Shown here: piece by piece, positions 9,066 through 21,473 of the stretch | How positions within the stretch are numbered: position 1 is the first letter of the stretch | Layout: the number at the start of each line of letters is the position of its first letter | The notes under the pieces: model-generated | Seen by the model: the letters and a program-made list of their open reading frames with translations, nothing else | The model's database searches: none | Told to the model about the DNA's origin: nothing | Source: an uncultured Planctomycetaceae bacterium | GTDB lineage: Bacteria; Planctomycetota; Planctomycetia; Pirellulales; UBA1268 | Length of the DNA stretch: 64,000 nucleotides | Assembly: GCA_903885565.1 (NCBI GenBank) | Contig: CAISJI010000022.1 | Coordinates: 1-64,000, forward strand | Direction of reading: 5' to 3' | Position numbers and translations under genes: made by a program

Positions 9066-12000
9066 TCCGTCCACCAGAAACAGCAGCTTTTCCAATGGCA
9101 GGCCAATCAACACATCGGCGCAATGCTGCTCCCTGCGGGGCCAGATTGCCGTGCGCACAGCGCCGCGGCGTGCTGCTCTTGGTTGTGCTCAGCATGCTGA
9201 CGCTCTTCCTGATGCTTGGCGTGGCCTATCTCGTCACGGCCACCCGGGCCCGGGAAACGGCCCGGGCCTATGCACGGCTGGTGACCGGCGGGGACGACGC
9301 CCGTGTTCCGCATGCGCAGCTGCTCGATCGGATCATGCTCAAAACGCTACGGGGAGGAGGACAGGCTCCTACAGCCCCTGGAGCCGCGTTGCCCTCCGGC
9401 GGAATCGTGTTTGAATCGCTTCTTGCCGACAAGTATGGCTACAACACCTCCTCCGCCACCGTCGGCACCATCAGCGCCACGGCATCGGGCGTGAGCATCT
9501 CGGGGCCAATCGTCATCTGTTCAATCACCGGCACGGCATCTCTTGCCCCTACCGATCTCAATGGCCGGGTGCTGACGTTCGTGCAACCGGGCCGCGCCGC
9601 CACCTCCCACCGCATCATCCGGGCGCAAGCGACCAGCGGAACGACCAATGCTCCGACAACGAGCTTTGCGCTGGCTCTCGACAAGCCGTTTCAGACTGGC
9701 CCATTCACAATCCCGACCGCCGGGCGGGTGATTATCAATGGCCGGGAATTCGCTGGCGACAAGGCCTCGAACCCACTCACCGACAATTCCAACGAAGCCT
9801 GGGATGGATTTGACGATCACAACCGGTTTTTGGCTCAGGTCACCGGAACCAACACATCTTCGTCGCTGGTGACACGGGGCACCTACATTTCGGGATCGAA
9901 TGCCGTCGCCCTCACCGGCACCACTGACTACGACGGCGACCTGATCCCCGATGATGCCGACAACGATAACGACGGTGTCAACGACGGCGTCTTCCTCGAC
10001 TTCAGCATTCCCGATGCCAGCGATGCTAACGGCGGGCCAGTGCAGCTTAGAGCCTCGGTTCTGATCGTCGACCTTGACAGCCGGTACAACGTCAATGCGC
10101 ATGACAGCCTGTCGCGGATTGTTAACAGCACCACAAGCAACTATTTTCCATCGACAAAGGTTATCAACGCTTGGGGCCTTGCAACAAACCTCCCAAGTTT
10201 CATGCCAAATCCCTCCGGCGTTCCTGTCGGCAGCGGCTATGGACCGGCGGAGATCAGCGGCGGACAAAACAAGATTTTCACGGGAACCGCGACCTACCAG
10301 CCCACAGAGGATCCAGCGACATTTACGCTAGCGGGTGGAAGCACCGCCCGCGAAGTCGGAAAACGGCCAACCGGCAGCAGATATTCCATTTACTCGAGCG
10401 GTTCTTCCCTGAACCCCACTCCGCAACTTGATTCTCTCGAAGGGCGGTATGGCTCGGAGAAACGGTATGACGTTACACGCACCGACATTAGCAAAACCCC
10501 TTGGACCGGATTGGCCAGATCCCTTACGTATGGGTCTACAGCGACGACATCAACCACTGCCTTCTTCCAATTTGCTCGGCCGGGACAGGCTCTTGTGGAT
10601 GATGCCGCAAGCCAACTGACGGACAGGCGAACGGCGGCCACCGCAGGCACCAGCTACGGCATCCCGCCGCAATGGTGGGCGGCTGAAACCAACTACTCAA
10701 TTGTCGCTACGTTTCCCCAAACGCTGGACTGGAGTACGGCATATTCATCTGCTCCCACAACTCCACGGGGGGTTTTCAATTCCCCTCCCGACCTTCACGG
10801 CCGGATGAAAACATCGACCAAAACTACCGGAACGGCACCGGTGCCCCAACTGGTGTTCGCCAAGCCTGAGTGGGGCAGCGACACACTGAACGATCTTGAG
10901 ACCCGCGACGACCCTTATGAAACCTGCCTCGACACTCGCGACGGCAGGGGAGGTTTACTGCACGATCCGGCGACAAACGGTACTGGCGCAGCCACTATAG
11001 TCACCTTGACAGCCGTCGATAATCTCTACTCGCCAGCCGAAATTGAGCCAGTTCTCCGCCCATATGATCGCGACACAAACATCCTGCCCCCGCGGCTTGT
11101 CACAATGCTGGGATCAGCCGCCGAAGAGGCTCGGTTCAAAGTCACGACCGACAGCTGGGATTCCACGGCGATCGCCGGCGGCGATGCGACATCTGGCGCA
11201 GCAGCAAAAGTTTTCAACTGGCTGAGTGGATCTGCGACGAGCGGCAGTCTCTACGGCGCCACGCCGCTCGACGGCATCATCGGCGGCGAAATCGCCAAAG
11301 GGGAGCGATTTGATCTCAATCGCGCTCTGCTGGAGTCGGGCACGGCCAACAGCGGCACCTACACCCCAACCGTTTCCACCAATCTCTACTACAGACAGCG
11401 GCAGGCCTATTTCAAGGACTTGTACACGCTGCTGGTTGCTCTCAATCCGGGGGCCGATCGCGGCACGCTGGCCCAGTGGGCCGCCAACGCTGTTGAATTC
11501 CGCGATGCCGATTCGGTGATGACGCCATTTGAATACGACACCAACCCCGCCAACGGTTGGTCCCCAGATGGCGACATGCAAACCAGCGAGACTGAAAGGG
11601 CTGTTGTATTTGGCACCGAGCGTCCTGAAATCCTGATTCAGGAAGCATTCGCTTGGAGAAACACTGCCAGCGGTACAGCGGGCATGGCAATCACACTCCA
11701 TCGGCCTTGGAATGCGAAGGCAATCTCGCCGGGTTGGTATTCGGCCACCACAGTCGCTGGCGTTCCTGCCGGCATCATCGACGCCGAACCCTGCGATATC
11801 AGTCTCGACACGCGTGTCAGCGGCACCAGCGGCCGGCCGCTCAATCAGATCGATCTCGGCAAGAAGGCGGGCCCGAACGTAAGCAACAGCACCAATGCTG
11901 CCTACAACGACGTCAGCGGTACGACCTACCCAATCTGGCGGCTGCGAATCGTTGATAGCACCGGCTCGACAACACTCCAAACAGTGCGATTCGACACCGA

Positions 12001-13282
12001 CACCGCCGGTGCAAACGAAGTGGTCGACTCATCGGTGAAAACCACGAAAACGGGCGACTCCAAGGCCAAGCTGGCCGCCGATTCCACGCTCACGCTCCTC
12101 TCCGGCACGACGATCACAACCGGCATCCCAGCCACGCCAACCGCCGGAACGGCCACGATCTCGGTCACCGGTTCGACCCGAACATTCAGCGGCCTGAGCC
12201 TGCCCGGTACCGCCACTTCGGGAACCGTTCTGCTGGAGCGGCTTTCGATTCCCTCGATCGCCCTGACAAGCTCAAACGCCGCGCAATCCGCCATCTGGAA
12301 CTCCGTGGCCCTCTCTGCCACTGGAACATCCCCAGCCGTCTGGGTCACGGTCGATTCCTGTTCGGTCACGGTCACCGAGACACAAACCGTGCTATCCCCA
12401 GCGGCCTTCTCTGCCACCAGCACAGCCCGCACTCCAGGCTCACTCTTCTGGAAACCGTCCACTGCGTCACCGACTCTCACTGGCGCCACCGTGACCATCC
12501 CCTCCACCGTCGCCACCAGCGGCGCGACAGCCTGGTTCCCCTGGCCCAACCGGCCGTTTGTCAGCAGTGCCGAACTGATGCTCGTGCCCCGCGGCACGCC
12601 ACTGGAGATGCTGCAAAACTACTCTGCACTGCCTGCCGCCGTGGCCAGCTATGGCATCCCCGTCACGCCGCTCGACCTTCTCTTCGATACCGTCCATGTG
12701 CCAACCCGGTTCTCCAAGATCCACACCACCACGACGGTCAACACTTCCGCCAACACCGGCATCGACACCAACTTCACCACCGTCAACCAGCTTTCCTCGT
12801 TCCGCGAGCCGGGCCGGGTGAATCTCAACACAGTCATGTCAGACGAAGTCTGGAATGCCGTTGTGCTGGGTCCATTGACCGGCAGCACGGGTATGAGTGG
12901 ATCGACCGGCTTGCCGACCAGAACTGAGGCACAATTCTCCGGCACCTCCCCCGCTCCGGCGAAAAGCCTCGTAAAAATGCTCTCGCTGATGAGCACCGGC
13001 TCCCAACCGGTCAACGACAAAAACCAGCCGGACGTTCTGCCGACTACGCTTAACCCGCTCCACTCGCTCTACACAGCCACGAGGCTGGCAAACACTGTCA
13101 CGCCCCGATCAAACGTCTTTGCCGTCTGGATCACGCTGCGGGAATCGGTGAAGAACGATCCCGATTCGGTGAAATACCATCGGGCTTTTTACATCATCGA
13201 TCGCTCGATTCCGGTCGGCTTTGAGGATGGGGCCGACTACAACGTGCTCAACTGCGTGCGCCTGCGGAGGATCATCGAATGA
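9062..13282 (+). CDS. Very large GspK-like minor pseudopilin / secretion protein (about 1400 aa)
   Basis: RRGVLLLVVLSMLTLFLMLGVAYLVTATRARETARAY N-terminus, GspK position in operon, Asp-rich DYDGDLIPDDADNDNDGVNDGVFLDF motif; GTGA overlap with upstream gene. Confidence 0.8.
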   Translation: MIRPPETAAFPMAGQSTHRRNAAPCGARLPCAQRRGVLLLVVLSMLTLFLMLGVAYLVTATRARETARAYARLVTGGDDARVPHAQLLDRIMLKTLRGGGQAPTAPGAALPSGGIVFESLLADKYGYNTSSATVGTISATASGVSISGPIVICSITGTASLAPTDLNGRVLTFVQPGRAATSHRIIRAQATSGTTNAPTTSFALALDKPFQTGPFTIPTAGRVIINGREFAGDKASNPLTDNSNEAWDGFDDHNRFLAQVTGTNTSSSLVTRGTYISGSNAVALTGTTDYDGDLIPDDADNDNDGVNDGVFLDFSIPDASDANGGPVQLRASVLIVDLDSRYNVNAHDSLSRIVNSTTSNYFPSTKVINAWGLATNLPSFMPNPSGVPVGSGYGPAEISGGQNKIFTGTATYQPTEDPATFTLAGGSTAREVGKRPTGSRYSIYSSGSSLNPTPQLDSLEGRYGSEKRYDVTRTDISKTPWTGLARSLTYGSTATTSTTAFFQFARPGQALVDDAASQLTDRRTAATAGTSYGIPPQWWAAETNYSIVATFPQTLDWSTAYSSAPTTPRGVFNSPPDLHGRMKTSTKTTGTAPVPQLVFAKPEWGSDTLNDLETRDDPYETCLDTRDGRGGLLHDPATNGTGAATIVTLTAVDNLYSPAEIEPVLRPYDRDTNILPPRLVTMLGSAAEEARFKVTTDSWDSTAIAGGDATSGAAAKVFNWLSGSATSGSLYGATPLDGIIGGEIAKGERFDLNRALLESGTANSGTYTPTVSTNLYYRQRQAYFKDLYTLLVALNPGADRGTLAQWAANAVEFRDADSVMTPFEYDTNPANGWSPDGDMQTSETERAVVFGTERPEILIQEAFAWRNTASGTAGMAITLHRPWNAKAISPGWYSATTVAGVPAGIIDAEPCDISLDTRVSGTSGRPLNQIDLGKKAGPNVSNSTNAAYNDVSGTTYPIWRLRIVDSTGSTTLQTVRFDTDTAGANEVVDSSVKTTKTGDSKAKLAADSTLTLLSGTTITTGIPATPTAGTATISVTGSTRTFSGLSLPGTATSGTVLLERLSIPSIALTSSNAAQSAIWNSVALSATGTSPAVWVTVDSCSVTVTETQTVLSPAAFSATSTARTPGSLFWKPSTASPTLTGATVTIPSTVATSGATAWFPWPNRPFVSSAELMLVPRGTPLEMLQNYSALPAAVASYGIPVTPLDLLFDTVHVPTRFSKIHTTTTVNTSANTGIDTNFTTVNQLSSFREPGRVNLNTVMSDEVWNAVVLGPLTGSTGMSGSTGLPTRTEAQFSGTSPAPAKSLVKMLSLMSTGSQPVNDKNQPDVLPTTLNPLHSLYTATRLANTVTPRSNVFAVWITLRESVKNDPDSVKYHRAFYIIDRSIPVGFEDGADYNVLNCVRLRRIIE

Positions 13283-14694
13283 ATCGCCGCGGCATGACAT
13301 TGATCGAGATGCTGGTGGCGATGACCGCCACGCTGATCCTGATGGGCGCCATCGCCCGGGTCTTTTCGGTGTTTGGCACCGCCATCACCAATAGCCGGGC
13401 CGTGCTCGCCACCGACGCGCAACTGCGCACCGCCGCCTGGCGGCTGCGGAGCGATCTCTCCGGCATCACCTGCCGCACGCTCCCTCCCCGCGGCCCCGAC
13501 GCCGGCGAAGGCTATTTTGAACTGATTGAGGGACCGGCCAAAGATGCCGACGCCTCCGATGCCACAACCATTGGCCCTGCCGACCATGACGATGTGCTCC
13601 TTTTCACCACGCGCTCGGCCGACACGCCATTTGTAGGGCGGGCACCATCGCTGACGGGCACAACTGCCGGCGGCCAAAACGATCTCTTTGAAAGCTCCGT
13701 GGCGGAGGTGGCCTGGTTTGCCCGGCCGACGCTCCCCGCCACCAATCCGCCGACATACACGCTCTACCGCAAGCAACTGCTGGTGATGGGATATGTCGGC
13801 GCTGATCCGTTCTATCAAGGCACTGGCGCCAGTACGAACAACTCCCTTCCTTGGACCACCGGCAACAGCACCTGGGCTAGCTACTACAACCTCCCCTGTG
13901 ATGTGTCGGTGCGTTGGGAACGGGGCACCACGCTCTATCCCAACACGCTCGCCGATCTCACCCGGCGGGAGAATCGGTTCATGCACAATGTCACCGGTGC
14001 CTCCGCCGCCTTTCCGTTTCCCTTCGTGGCTCATCAGTTCGGCTCCAATAACACCAGCTATGAAGACTTGGCAGGAACAGCCGTCAACGGCCTGATCTTC
14101 GACAACAACAGCGCTCGAAAGGGAGAGGATGTTGTGCTGATAAATGTCCTCTCGTTCGATGTGCGGGTGTTCGATCCCGCCGCGCCGGTCGCCCTCTCTG
14201 CCAACGGCAACACAGCCCTGGTGCCGGGGGATCCTCTCTATCCGCCCGCAATCGTCAATGGCGGCCCCGTCGCCTCGGGTGCCTATGTCGATCTTGGTGT
14301 GGGCATATTCTCCAACAGCCTCCTCTCCGGCAGCCAGATCTATCCGCGGTTTGCCGGCTACGGCCACCCCAAGAGCCAACTGGTCGGGTCGGCCGGCACC
14401 CGCCGGACGTACGACACCTGGAGCACCCACTACGAGGCCAATGGCCGCGACGAGGATAGCAGCGGCACCGCCGATGAGGGCACCGATGGCATCGATAACA
14501 ATTCCGACGGCCAGATCGACGAAGTGCCTGTCGACACCAACGGCGATGGCGTCCCCGACATTGCCGGCGAACTCGAAACCTCCCCTCCCTATCCCTTTCC
14601 GCTCCGAGGTGTCGAGGTGCGGATCCGCTGCTACGAACCCTCCAGCGGGCAGGTGCGGCAGATGACGGTGCGGCATTCGTTCGTGCCCCACTGA
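13279..14694 (+). CDS. GspJ/PulJ-like pseudopilin with C-terminal Ca-binding-like acidic motif
   Basis: RRGMTLIEMLVAMTATLILMGAIARVF; DEDSSGTADEGTDGIDNNSDGQIDEVPVDTNGDGVPDI. Confidence 0.85.
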   Translation: MNRRGMTLIEMLVAMTATLILMGAIARVFSVFGTAITNSRAVLATDAQLRTAAWRLRSDLSGITCRTLPPRGPDAGEGYFELIEGPAKDADASDATTIGPADHDDVLLFTTRSADTPFVGRAPSLTGTTAGGQNDLFESSVAEVAWFARPTLPATNPPTYTLYRKQLLVMGYVGADPFYQGTGASTNNSLPWTTGNSTWASYYNLPCDVSVRWERGTTLYPNTLADLTRRENRFMHNVTGASAAFPFPFVAHQFGSNNTSYEDLAGTAVNGLIFDNNSARKGEDVVLINVLSFDVRVFDPAAPVALSANGNTALVPGDPLYPPAIVNGGPVASGAYVDLGVGIFSNSLLSGSQIYPRFAGYGHPKSQLVGSAGTRRTYDTWSTHYEANGRDEDSSGTADEGTDGIDNNSDGQIDEVPVDTNGDGVPDIAGELETSPPYPFPLRGVEVRIRCYEPSSGQVRQMTVRHSFVPH

Positions 14695-14938
14695 TCGCTG
14701 GCCGACCGCGCGGTAATCGACCGCAGCGAAAATCTGAGGCATGCCAGCCACCCTGCGCTGGACAATTCCCCCACAGCACCCGAAAATAGAAGTGCAGGGG
14801 CAACGGCACAGGCCGGACGCGCCGTGAACTCATCCCGACCAGACGGCGATGGATTCGGGCGCGGTCCGGCCGCCGAATCTGCAGTACCGCTCAGTTCTTC
14901 CACCCTTCACCAGAGCCAATCGCTCTTAGGGGATTTTT

Positions 14939-15988
14939 ATGTGTCATTTCGCCCCCCCGCGCCGCGCCCGTCGCAGCGGTTTCACGCTTGTGGAACTGCT
15001 CGTCGTGATCGGCATCATCGCCACACTCGTCGGCCTCCTCCTCCCCGCCGTTCAAGCGGCCCGTGAGTCTGGCCGGAGGAATACATGCCAGAACAACCTT
15101 GGCCAGTTGGCCAAAGCCGTGATGGCCTTCGACTCGCAGAAGCAGTTCATCCCCGGCTGGCGGAATCCGCATCCTAGCGCAGCGGTTTCCAAAGACGTGA
15201 CACTCGCAGACGCGATTGTTGCTGGAGCAGTGTCTTGGACGGTGCCACTGCTACCAAACCTGGAACGCAAAGACGCCTACAACCTGTGGAGCAATACTGG
15301 ATCAATGGGAGCTCTTTTGTCCAGCAATCCGGCACCAACGATGGCCATTTTGAAGTGCCCCACGGCTCCCGCAGAGAACGACAGCCAGCCCACACTTGCC
15401 TACGGCGGCAATATGGGCATCGGCGTGGTGGCTAACAAACAGTATAAGAATGACGGCGTGATGATGGACACTCTGGGCAGCGGCAGCTATGCACCGTCCA
15501 AGACGAGCATCGACTTCGTCAGCGCGGGCGATGGAGCAACAATGACGCTGCTCTTTGCTGAGAAGTCTGGACCGCTCTATACGCCGCAGGCCTTCTATGA
15601 CGTTGCCCCTCGCTCTTTCGGCCTTCTTTCGGGGGCGTCATTCGGACCGAATTCCAGCCCTTGGGTTGCCCCTGGCCAACTCGCCGGCCCGATTCCTGGC
15701 TTTGGTGTTTTGGATGCCACGCTGACAACTCCGATGTTCAACAGCAAATTGACGGCTGCCAATGGTATGTATGGCAGGCCATCGTCTGCCCACTCCGGTG
15801 TTGTTGTCGTCGCCTTCTGCGATGGGCACGTTGTATCCATGAGCGATGCGATTAGCCCGCAGACGTACTGCCAGCTGATCACGTCAAATTCTCAGGCTTC
15901 TGGCACCAACCCCTCGGCCATGCAAACCTTGGTGGGGGCAGGCACATTTCAGTCTTCAGTTCCCCCCTCTGAAGCTGACTTCCAGTAA
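14939..15988 (+). CDS. DUF1559 (SBP_bac_10-like) prepilin-type protein
   Basis: [47 protein letters not shown]-terminal [21 protein letters not shown]. Confidence 0.95.
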   Translation: MCHFAPPRRARRSGFTLVELLVVIGIIATLVGLLLPAVQAARESGRRNTCQNNLGQLAKAVMAFDSQKQFIPGWRNPHPSAAVSKDVTLADAIVAGAVSWTVPLLPNLERKDAYNLWSNTGSMGALLSSNPAPTMAILKCPTAPAENDSQPTLAYGGNMGIGVVANKQYKNDGVMMDTLGSGSYAPSKTSIDFVSAGDGATMTLLFAEKSGPLYTPQAFYDVAPRSFGLLSGASFGPNSSPWVAPGQLAGPIPGFGVLDATLTTPMFNSKLTAANGMYGRPSSAHSGVVVVAFCDGHVVSMSDAISPQTYCQLITSNSQASGTNPSAMQTLVGAGTFQSSVPPSEADFQ

Positions 15989-16024
15989 CCGACCGACTAT
16001 CGGCATCTGGCCCGGCGACAAACG

Positions 16025-16057
16025 AAACCGCCCGCGGGCAACCGCGGGCGGTTTTTT
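16025..16057 (+). terminator. Rho-independent terminator after the DUF1559 gene
   Basis: aaaccgcccgcgg-gcaa-ccgcgggcggtttttt: GC-rich perfect hairpin followed by T tract. Confidence 0.9.
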
Positions 16058-16117
16058 GCTGCGCTCGCCTCGCTCTCCAACCCCCCAAAACTCTCCCCGC
16101 GCCAGCCCAAGCCCACC

Positions 16118-16154
16118 CTCGATTGACTTGCCTAAAAACATCTGCAGACTGTGA
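16118..16154 (+). promoter_or_regulatory. Conserved upstream element copy 1 (CTCGATTGACTTGCC-N15-ACTGTGA)
   Basis: Identical blocks with identical 15-nt spacing recur upstream of the next paralogue (17513..17549). Confidence 0.7.
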
Positions 16155-16279
16155 GGCGGTAGGGCTTTATGGGGGTTGATAGAGCACTCGCTCAACGGGT
16201 AAGTTTTTTTAGCAAGACGCTTGCACAGCCTGAAAAAAGCCTCTGTTCTCGCCATACCCTTTGCCCGAACCGAGCCCCC

Positions 16280-17329
16280 ATGAATCGGCCTGCCTCCAGC
16301 AAGCCACCTCGCGACCGCTCTGGCATCACGCGGGTGGAACTGCTCACTATCATCGGTGTTTGCCTGGCTGCTGTGGGAGTGGCCGTCCCGACGCTCCTCT
16401 CTTCCCGGGAAACGAGCCGGCGCACCACCTGCCTGGCCAATCTCGGCCAACTCAGCCGGGCCGTGATCGCCTTTGATCAGCAGAAACTGTTCATTCCCGG
16501 CCTCCGCAACGCCCATCCCAACCCGAGCGTCTTCAACTCGGGTGACTCACGGCCCAAGGGAGCGGTTTCCTGGCCCGTGCTGATCCTGCCCAATATCGAA
16601 TGCCAGGAGATCTTCACGCTCTGGTCGAAGAGTTCCGACTCCAACAGCGGGGCGGTACCGAATTCCAACCCGGCCCCGGCGATTGCCATTTTCAACTGCC
16701 CAGCCTCTCCCGGCGAATTCGATACCCAGCCGACACTCGCCTATGCCGGGAATGGCGGGGTGGGGGTGATCGCCAAAGCCCAGTCGAAGAACGACAGCGT
16801 GATGCTCGATACGCTCGGTGTATTGGGTGGCTACGAAGCTGCCCGAAGCAGTGTCGAATTCATCAACTCCGCAGATGGCGGGGCCAACACGCTGCTGTTG
16901 GCGGAGAAATGTGGGCCTCTCTACAGCCCGCTGGCGTTTTACGATATGGCCCCTCGGTCGCTCGCCGCGCCGACCGCCTCCACCTTCAGCCCTGGCATCT
17001 GGTTTTCCCCAGGCCAGCCCAACACGCCCGTACCCGCCTTTGGCGTTTTCGATGGCTTGGGAGCCACGCTCACCTCGCCAATGCTCAATAGCCAAAACCC
17101 GACCACAACCCTCGACAGCGCCGCGACGCGCCCCTCTTCCCGGCACCCGGGCGGTGTTCTGGTGGCCTTCGTGGATGGCCACTGCCGGGCCCTGTCAGAG
17201 GGCATCAGCCCCCAAACCTACGGACAGTTGCTCACCCCCAACTCCCGCAGCGGCGAAGGACGAATGGCCTTCACCGCGGGGGGAGTGGAATTTCTGCCCG
17301 CCGAACCGCTCGCGGAGTCTGCTCTGTAG
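16280..17329 (+). CDS. Divergent DUF1559-type protein with altered prepilin motif (G/ITRVELL)
   Basis: RSGITRVELLTIIGVCLAAVGVAVPTLLSSRETSRRTTCLANLGQL; FVDGHCRALSEGISPQTYGQLLTPNS. Confidence 0.88.
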   Translation: MNRPASSKPPRDRSGITRVELLTIIGVCLAAVGVAVPTLLSSRETSRRTTCLANLGQLSRAVIAFDQQKLFIPGLRNAHPNPSVFNSGDSRPKGAVSWPVLILPNIECQEIFTLWSKSSDSNSGAVPNSNPAPAIAIFNCPASPGEFDTQPTLAYAGNGGVGVIAKAQSKNDSVMLDTLGVLGGYEAARSSVEFINSADGGANTLLLAEKCGPLYSPLAFYDMAPRSLAAPTASTFSPGIWFSPGQPNTPVPAFGVFDGLGATLTSPMLNSQNPTTTLDSAATRPSSRHPGGVLVAFVDGHCRALSEGISPQTYGQLLTPNSRSGEGRMAFTAGGVEFLPAEPLAESAL

Positions 17330-17512
17330 CTGTCGGCAGAGATTCTTAAGGCTAGCCGTTTTCTGCGAACAGCCAGAATCGCCGCCGCGAAGCGGAGGCG
17401 ACTTGGCTGGGCCGGTCCCAATGAGCCAGAATCAGCCTCAAAAACCCTCTGCAGAACAGATCTCGAGGGGCATCGGGCCCCTCCAGCACCGCGCCACTGT
17501 GCCCACAGCCTG

Positions 17513-17549
17513 CTCGATTGACTTGCCCGATGCCATGCGCACACTGTGA
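17513..17549 (+). promoter_or_regulatory. Conserved upstream element copy 2 (CTCGATTGACTTGCC-N15-ACTGTGA)
   Basis: Same two blocks and spacing as 16118..16154. Confidence 0.7.
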
Positions 17550-17673
17550 ACAGGCGACGCTTCAATTGAGGCTGATCCAAAACCCTTCCGATGGGGAAGA
17601 TCCGATACACCCCCCGAGCGCCCCTTGAAGAGCCTCCGCTCTTGCGAGCCCTCTGCCCCGAGTCGAGCCCCTC

Positions 17674-18729
17674 ATGAATCGGTCTGCTTCCGTCGCTTGC
17701 GGTCCGCGTGGCCGCCCCGGTCTCACGCGGGTCGAATTGCTCGCCATCCTCGGCGTCTGCCTGGCGGTTGTGGGCATGGCCACCCCGATTCTCCTCTCCT
17801 ACCGGGAGACGAGCCGCCGCACCGCCTGCCTGGCCAATCAGGGAACACTCGCCCAAGCCCTGATCGCCTTCGACGGCCAGAAACAGTTTCTCCCCGGGAT
17901 CCGCAATCCCCATCCGTTAGGCGAGGTCACCGCGGAAGCCTTTCAGTCGGTTTCCTGGCCCGTTGCGATCCTCCCCCAGATCGATCGCAACGATGTCTAC
18001 AGCCTCTGGACTTCTGCCGACCCCAGCGGCAAAATCGCCACCCCTGCTCCCCTGATCGCCACGTTTGTCTGCCCCGCGGCCCCGGCCTCAGCCGTGCCGC
18101 TGCATCCTTCGTTGAGCTACGCGGGCAACGCCGGCATCGGCGTGGTTCGCGTCAACAACATCAACAAGCAGTTCAAACATGACGGCGTGATGATGGACAC
18201 CCTCGGCATCCGCGGCGAAGGCAGCTATACCCCGATGCGCACCAGCATCGAATTCATCCAGAGTGGGGATGGCACGCAATCGACTCTGCTGCTCAGCGAA
18301 AAGGCCTCGTTCCGCTATGCCCCCACGGCCAGCTACGACGTCTCCCCCGGTTCGCTCCTCAATCCCGATGCCTACCGCCCCAGTCTTGAGGCCTGGAAGG
18401 AGCAGGGCCCCGTACCGGCACCGGGATTTGGCGTGTTTCCCGCCGATCCGACCAACCGGGAATTCCCGTACATCACCTCCAATAAAATGCTCAACAGCGA
18501 CATCGCCAGCAACGATGGCTTCTACGGACGCCCTTCATCCGACCATGCCGGGGTGGCCATTGCCGCGTTTGCCGACGGCCACTGCGTGGCGATCAGCGAT
18601 AAGATCGATGCCCAAACCTACTGCCAGCTGATCACCTCGAATTCGAAGGGCGGCTTTGGACAGCTGGAACGCAATGTCTGGCTGAAGTTTCAGCCGGAGA
18701 AGCCTCCCGCCGGATCCTCCTACCGCTGA
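17674..18729 (+). CDS. Divergent DUF1559-type protein with altered prepilin motif (G/LTRVELL)
   Basis: [72 protein letters not shown]. Confidence 0.88.
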   Translation: MNRSASVACGPRGRPGLTRVELLAILGVCLAVVGMATPILLSYRETSRRTACLANQGTLAQALIAFDGQKQFLPGIRNPHPLGEVTAEAFQSVSWPVAILPQIDRNDVYSLWTSADPSGKIATPAPLIATFVCPAAPASAVPLHPSLSYAGNAGIGVVRVNNINKQFKHDGVMMDTLGIRGEGSYTPMRTSIEFIQSGDGTQSTLLLSEKASFRYAPTASYDVSPGSLLNPDAYRPSLEAWKEQGPVPAPGFGVFPADPTNREFPYITSNKMLNSDIASNDGFYGRPSSDHAGVAIAAFADGHCVAISDKIDAQTYCQLITSNSKGGFGQLERNVWLKFQPEKPPAGSSYR

Positions 18730-18843
18730 GATTGGTGCTGGCTATCGGTCGCTTTCCACAGCTTGACCATGAAGGGAACAGCCGTACACTGATTGGCTGT
18801 GGCCCCGCATGGCACCGGCCCACCGTCACTCCGAGGTGTTCCC

Positions 18844-19089
18844 ATGACGACCGAGCAGTTTCGCGCAGCACTGAAAAGAGAGCCCTTTGCGCCGTTCGCC
18901 GTCCATCTCGCCGACGGTCGATCGGTCGGAGTGAAACATCCCGAACAGGTCGCCATGAGCCAGGGCGGCCGCACCGTTGTTGTCGTTCAGCCGGACGATT
19001 CCTGGAACGCCATCGACCTTCTGCTCGTCACCGACATCGAGTTTTTCGGGAGCGGCGATCGGGAGTTCCCCGATCGTCGTTCTGCCTGA
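18844..19089 (+). CDS. Small conserved hypothetical protein
   Basis: MTTEQFRAALKREPFAPFAVHLADGRSVGVKHPEQVAMSQGGRTVVVVQPDDSWNAIDLLLVTDIEFF; compact ORF in an otherwise free interval. Confidence 0.7.
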   Translation: MTTEQFRAALKREPFAPFAVHLADGRSVGVKHPEQVAMSQGGRTVVVVQPDDSWNAIDLLLVTDIEFFGSGDREFPDRRSA

Positions 19090-19141
19090 CCGCGGCCACC
19101 ATCCAGCCGATGTCGTGGCCCCCCACCGCCACCAAAAGCCA

Positions 19142-19175
19142 CGGGCCCCGCCAGCGTGGTCGCCAGCGGGGCCCG
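19142..19175. terminator. GC hairpin between convergent genes, possible bidirectional terminator
   Basis: cgggccccgc / gcggggcccg perfect 10-bp inverted repeat just past the fusA stop; no clear T tract. Confidence 0.5.
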
Positions 19176-19213
19176 GGAGTTTGGATTCAGAGCACGATAG
19201 CGTGCCGAGAGGA

Positions 19214-21304
<2,091 letters not shown>

Positions 21305-21473
21305 GAGACCGGTACACCTGAAGGAGGAGAAAAAAGGGGAATGGCGCGGAAAAACGCGGGGGTCAACCCGCGCAGCCAAGCGGGCAATATACTCTTCGGC
21401 TGATAGTCGCGACAGGCGAGGTCTCTTTCCGCCCAATTCAGCCTCCGGCCCCCCCTCCTGCCCGAGCCCAGCC

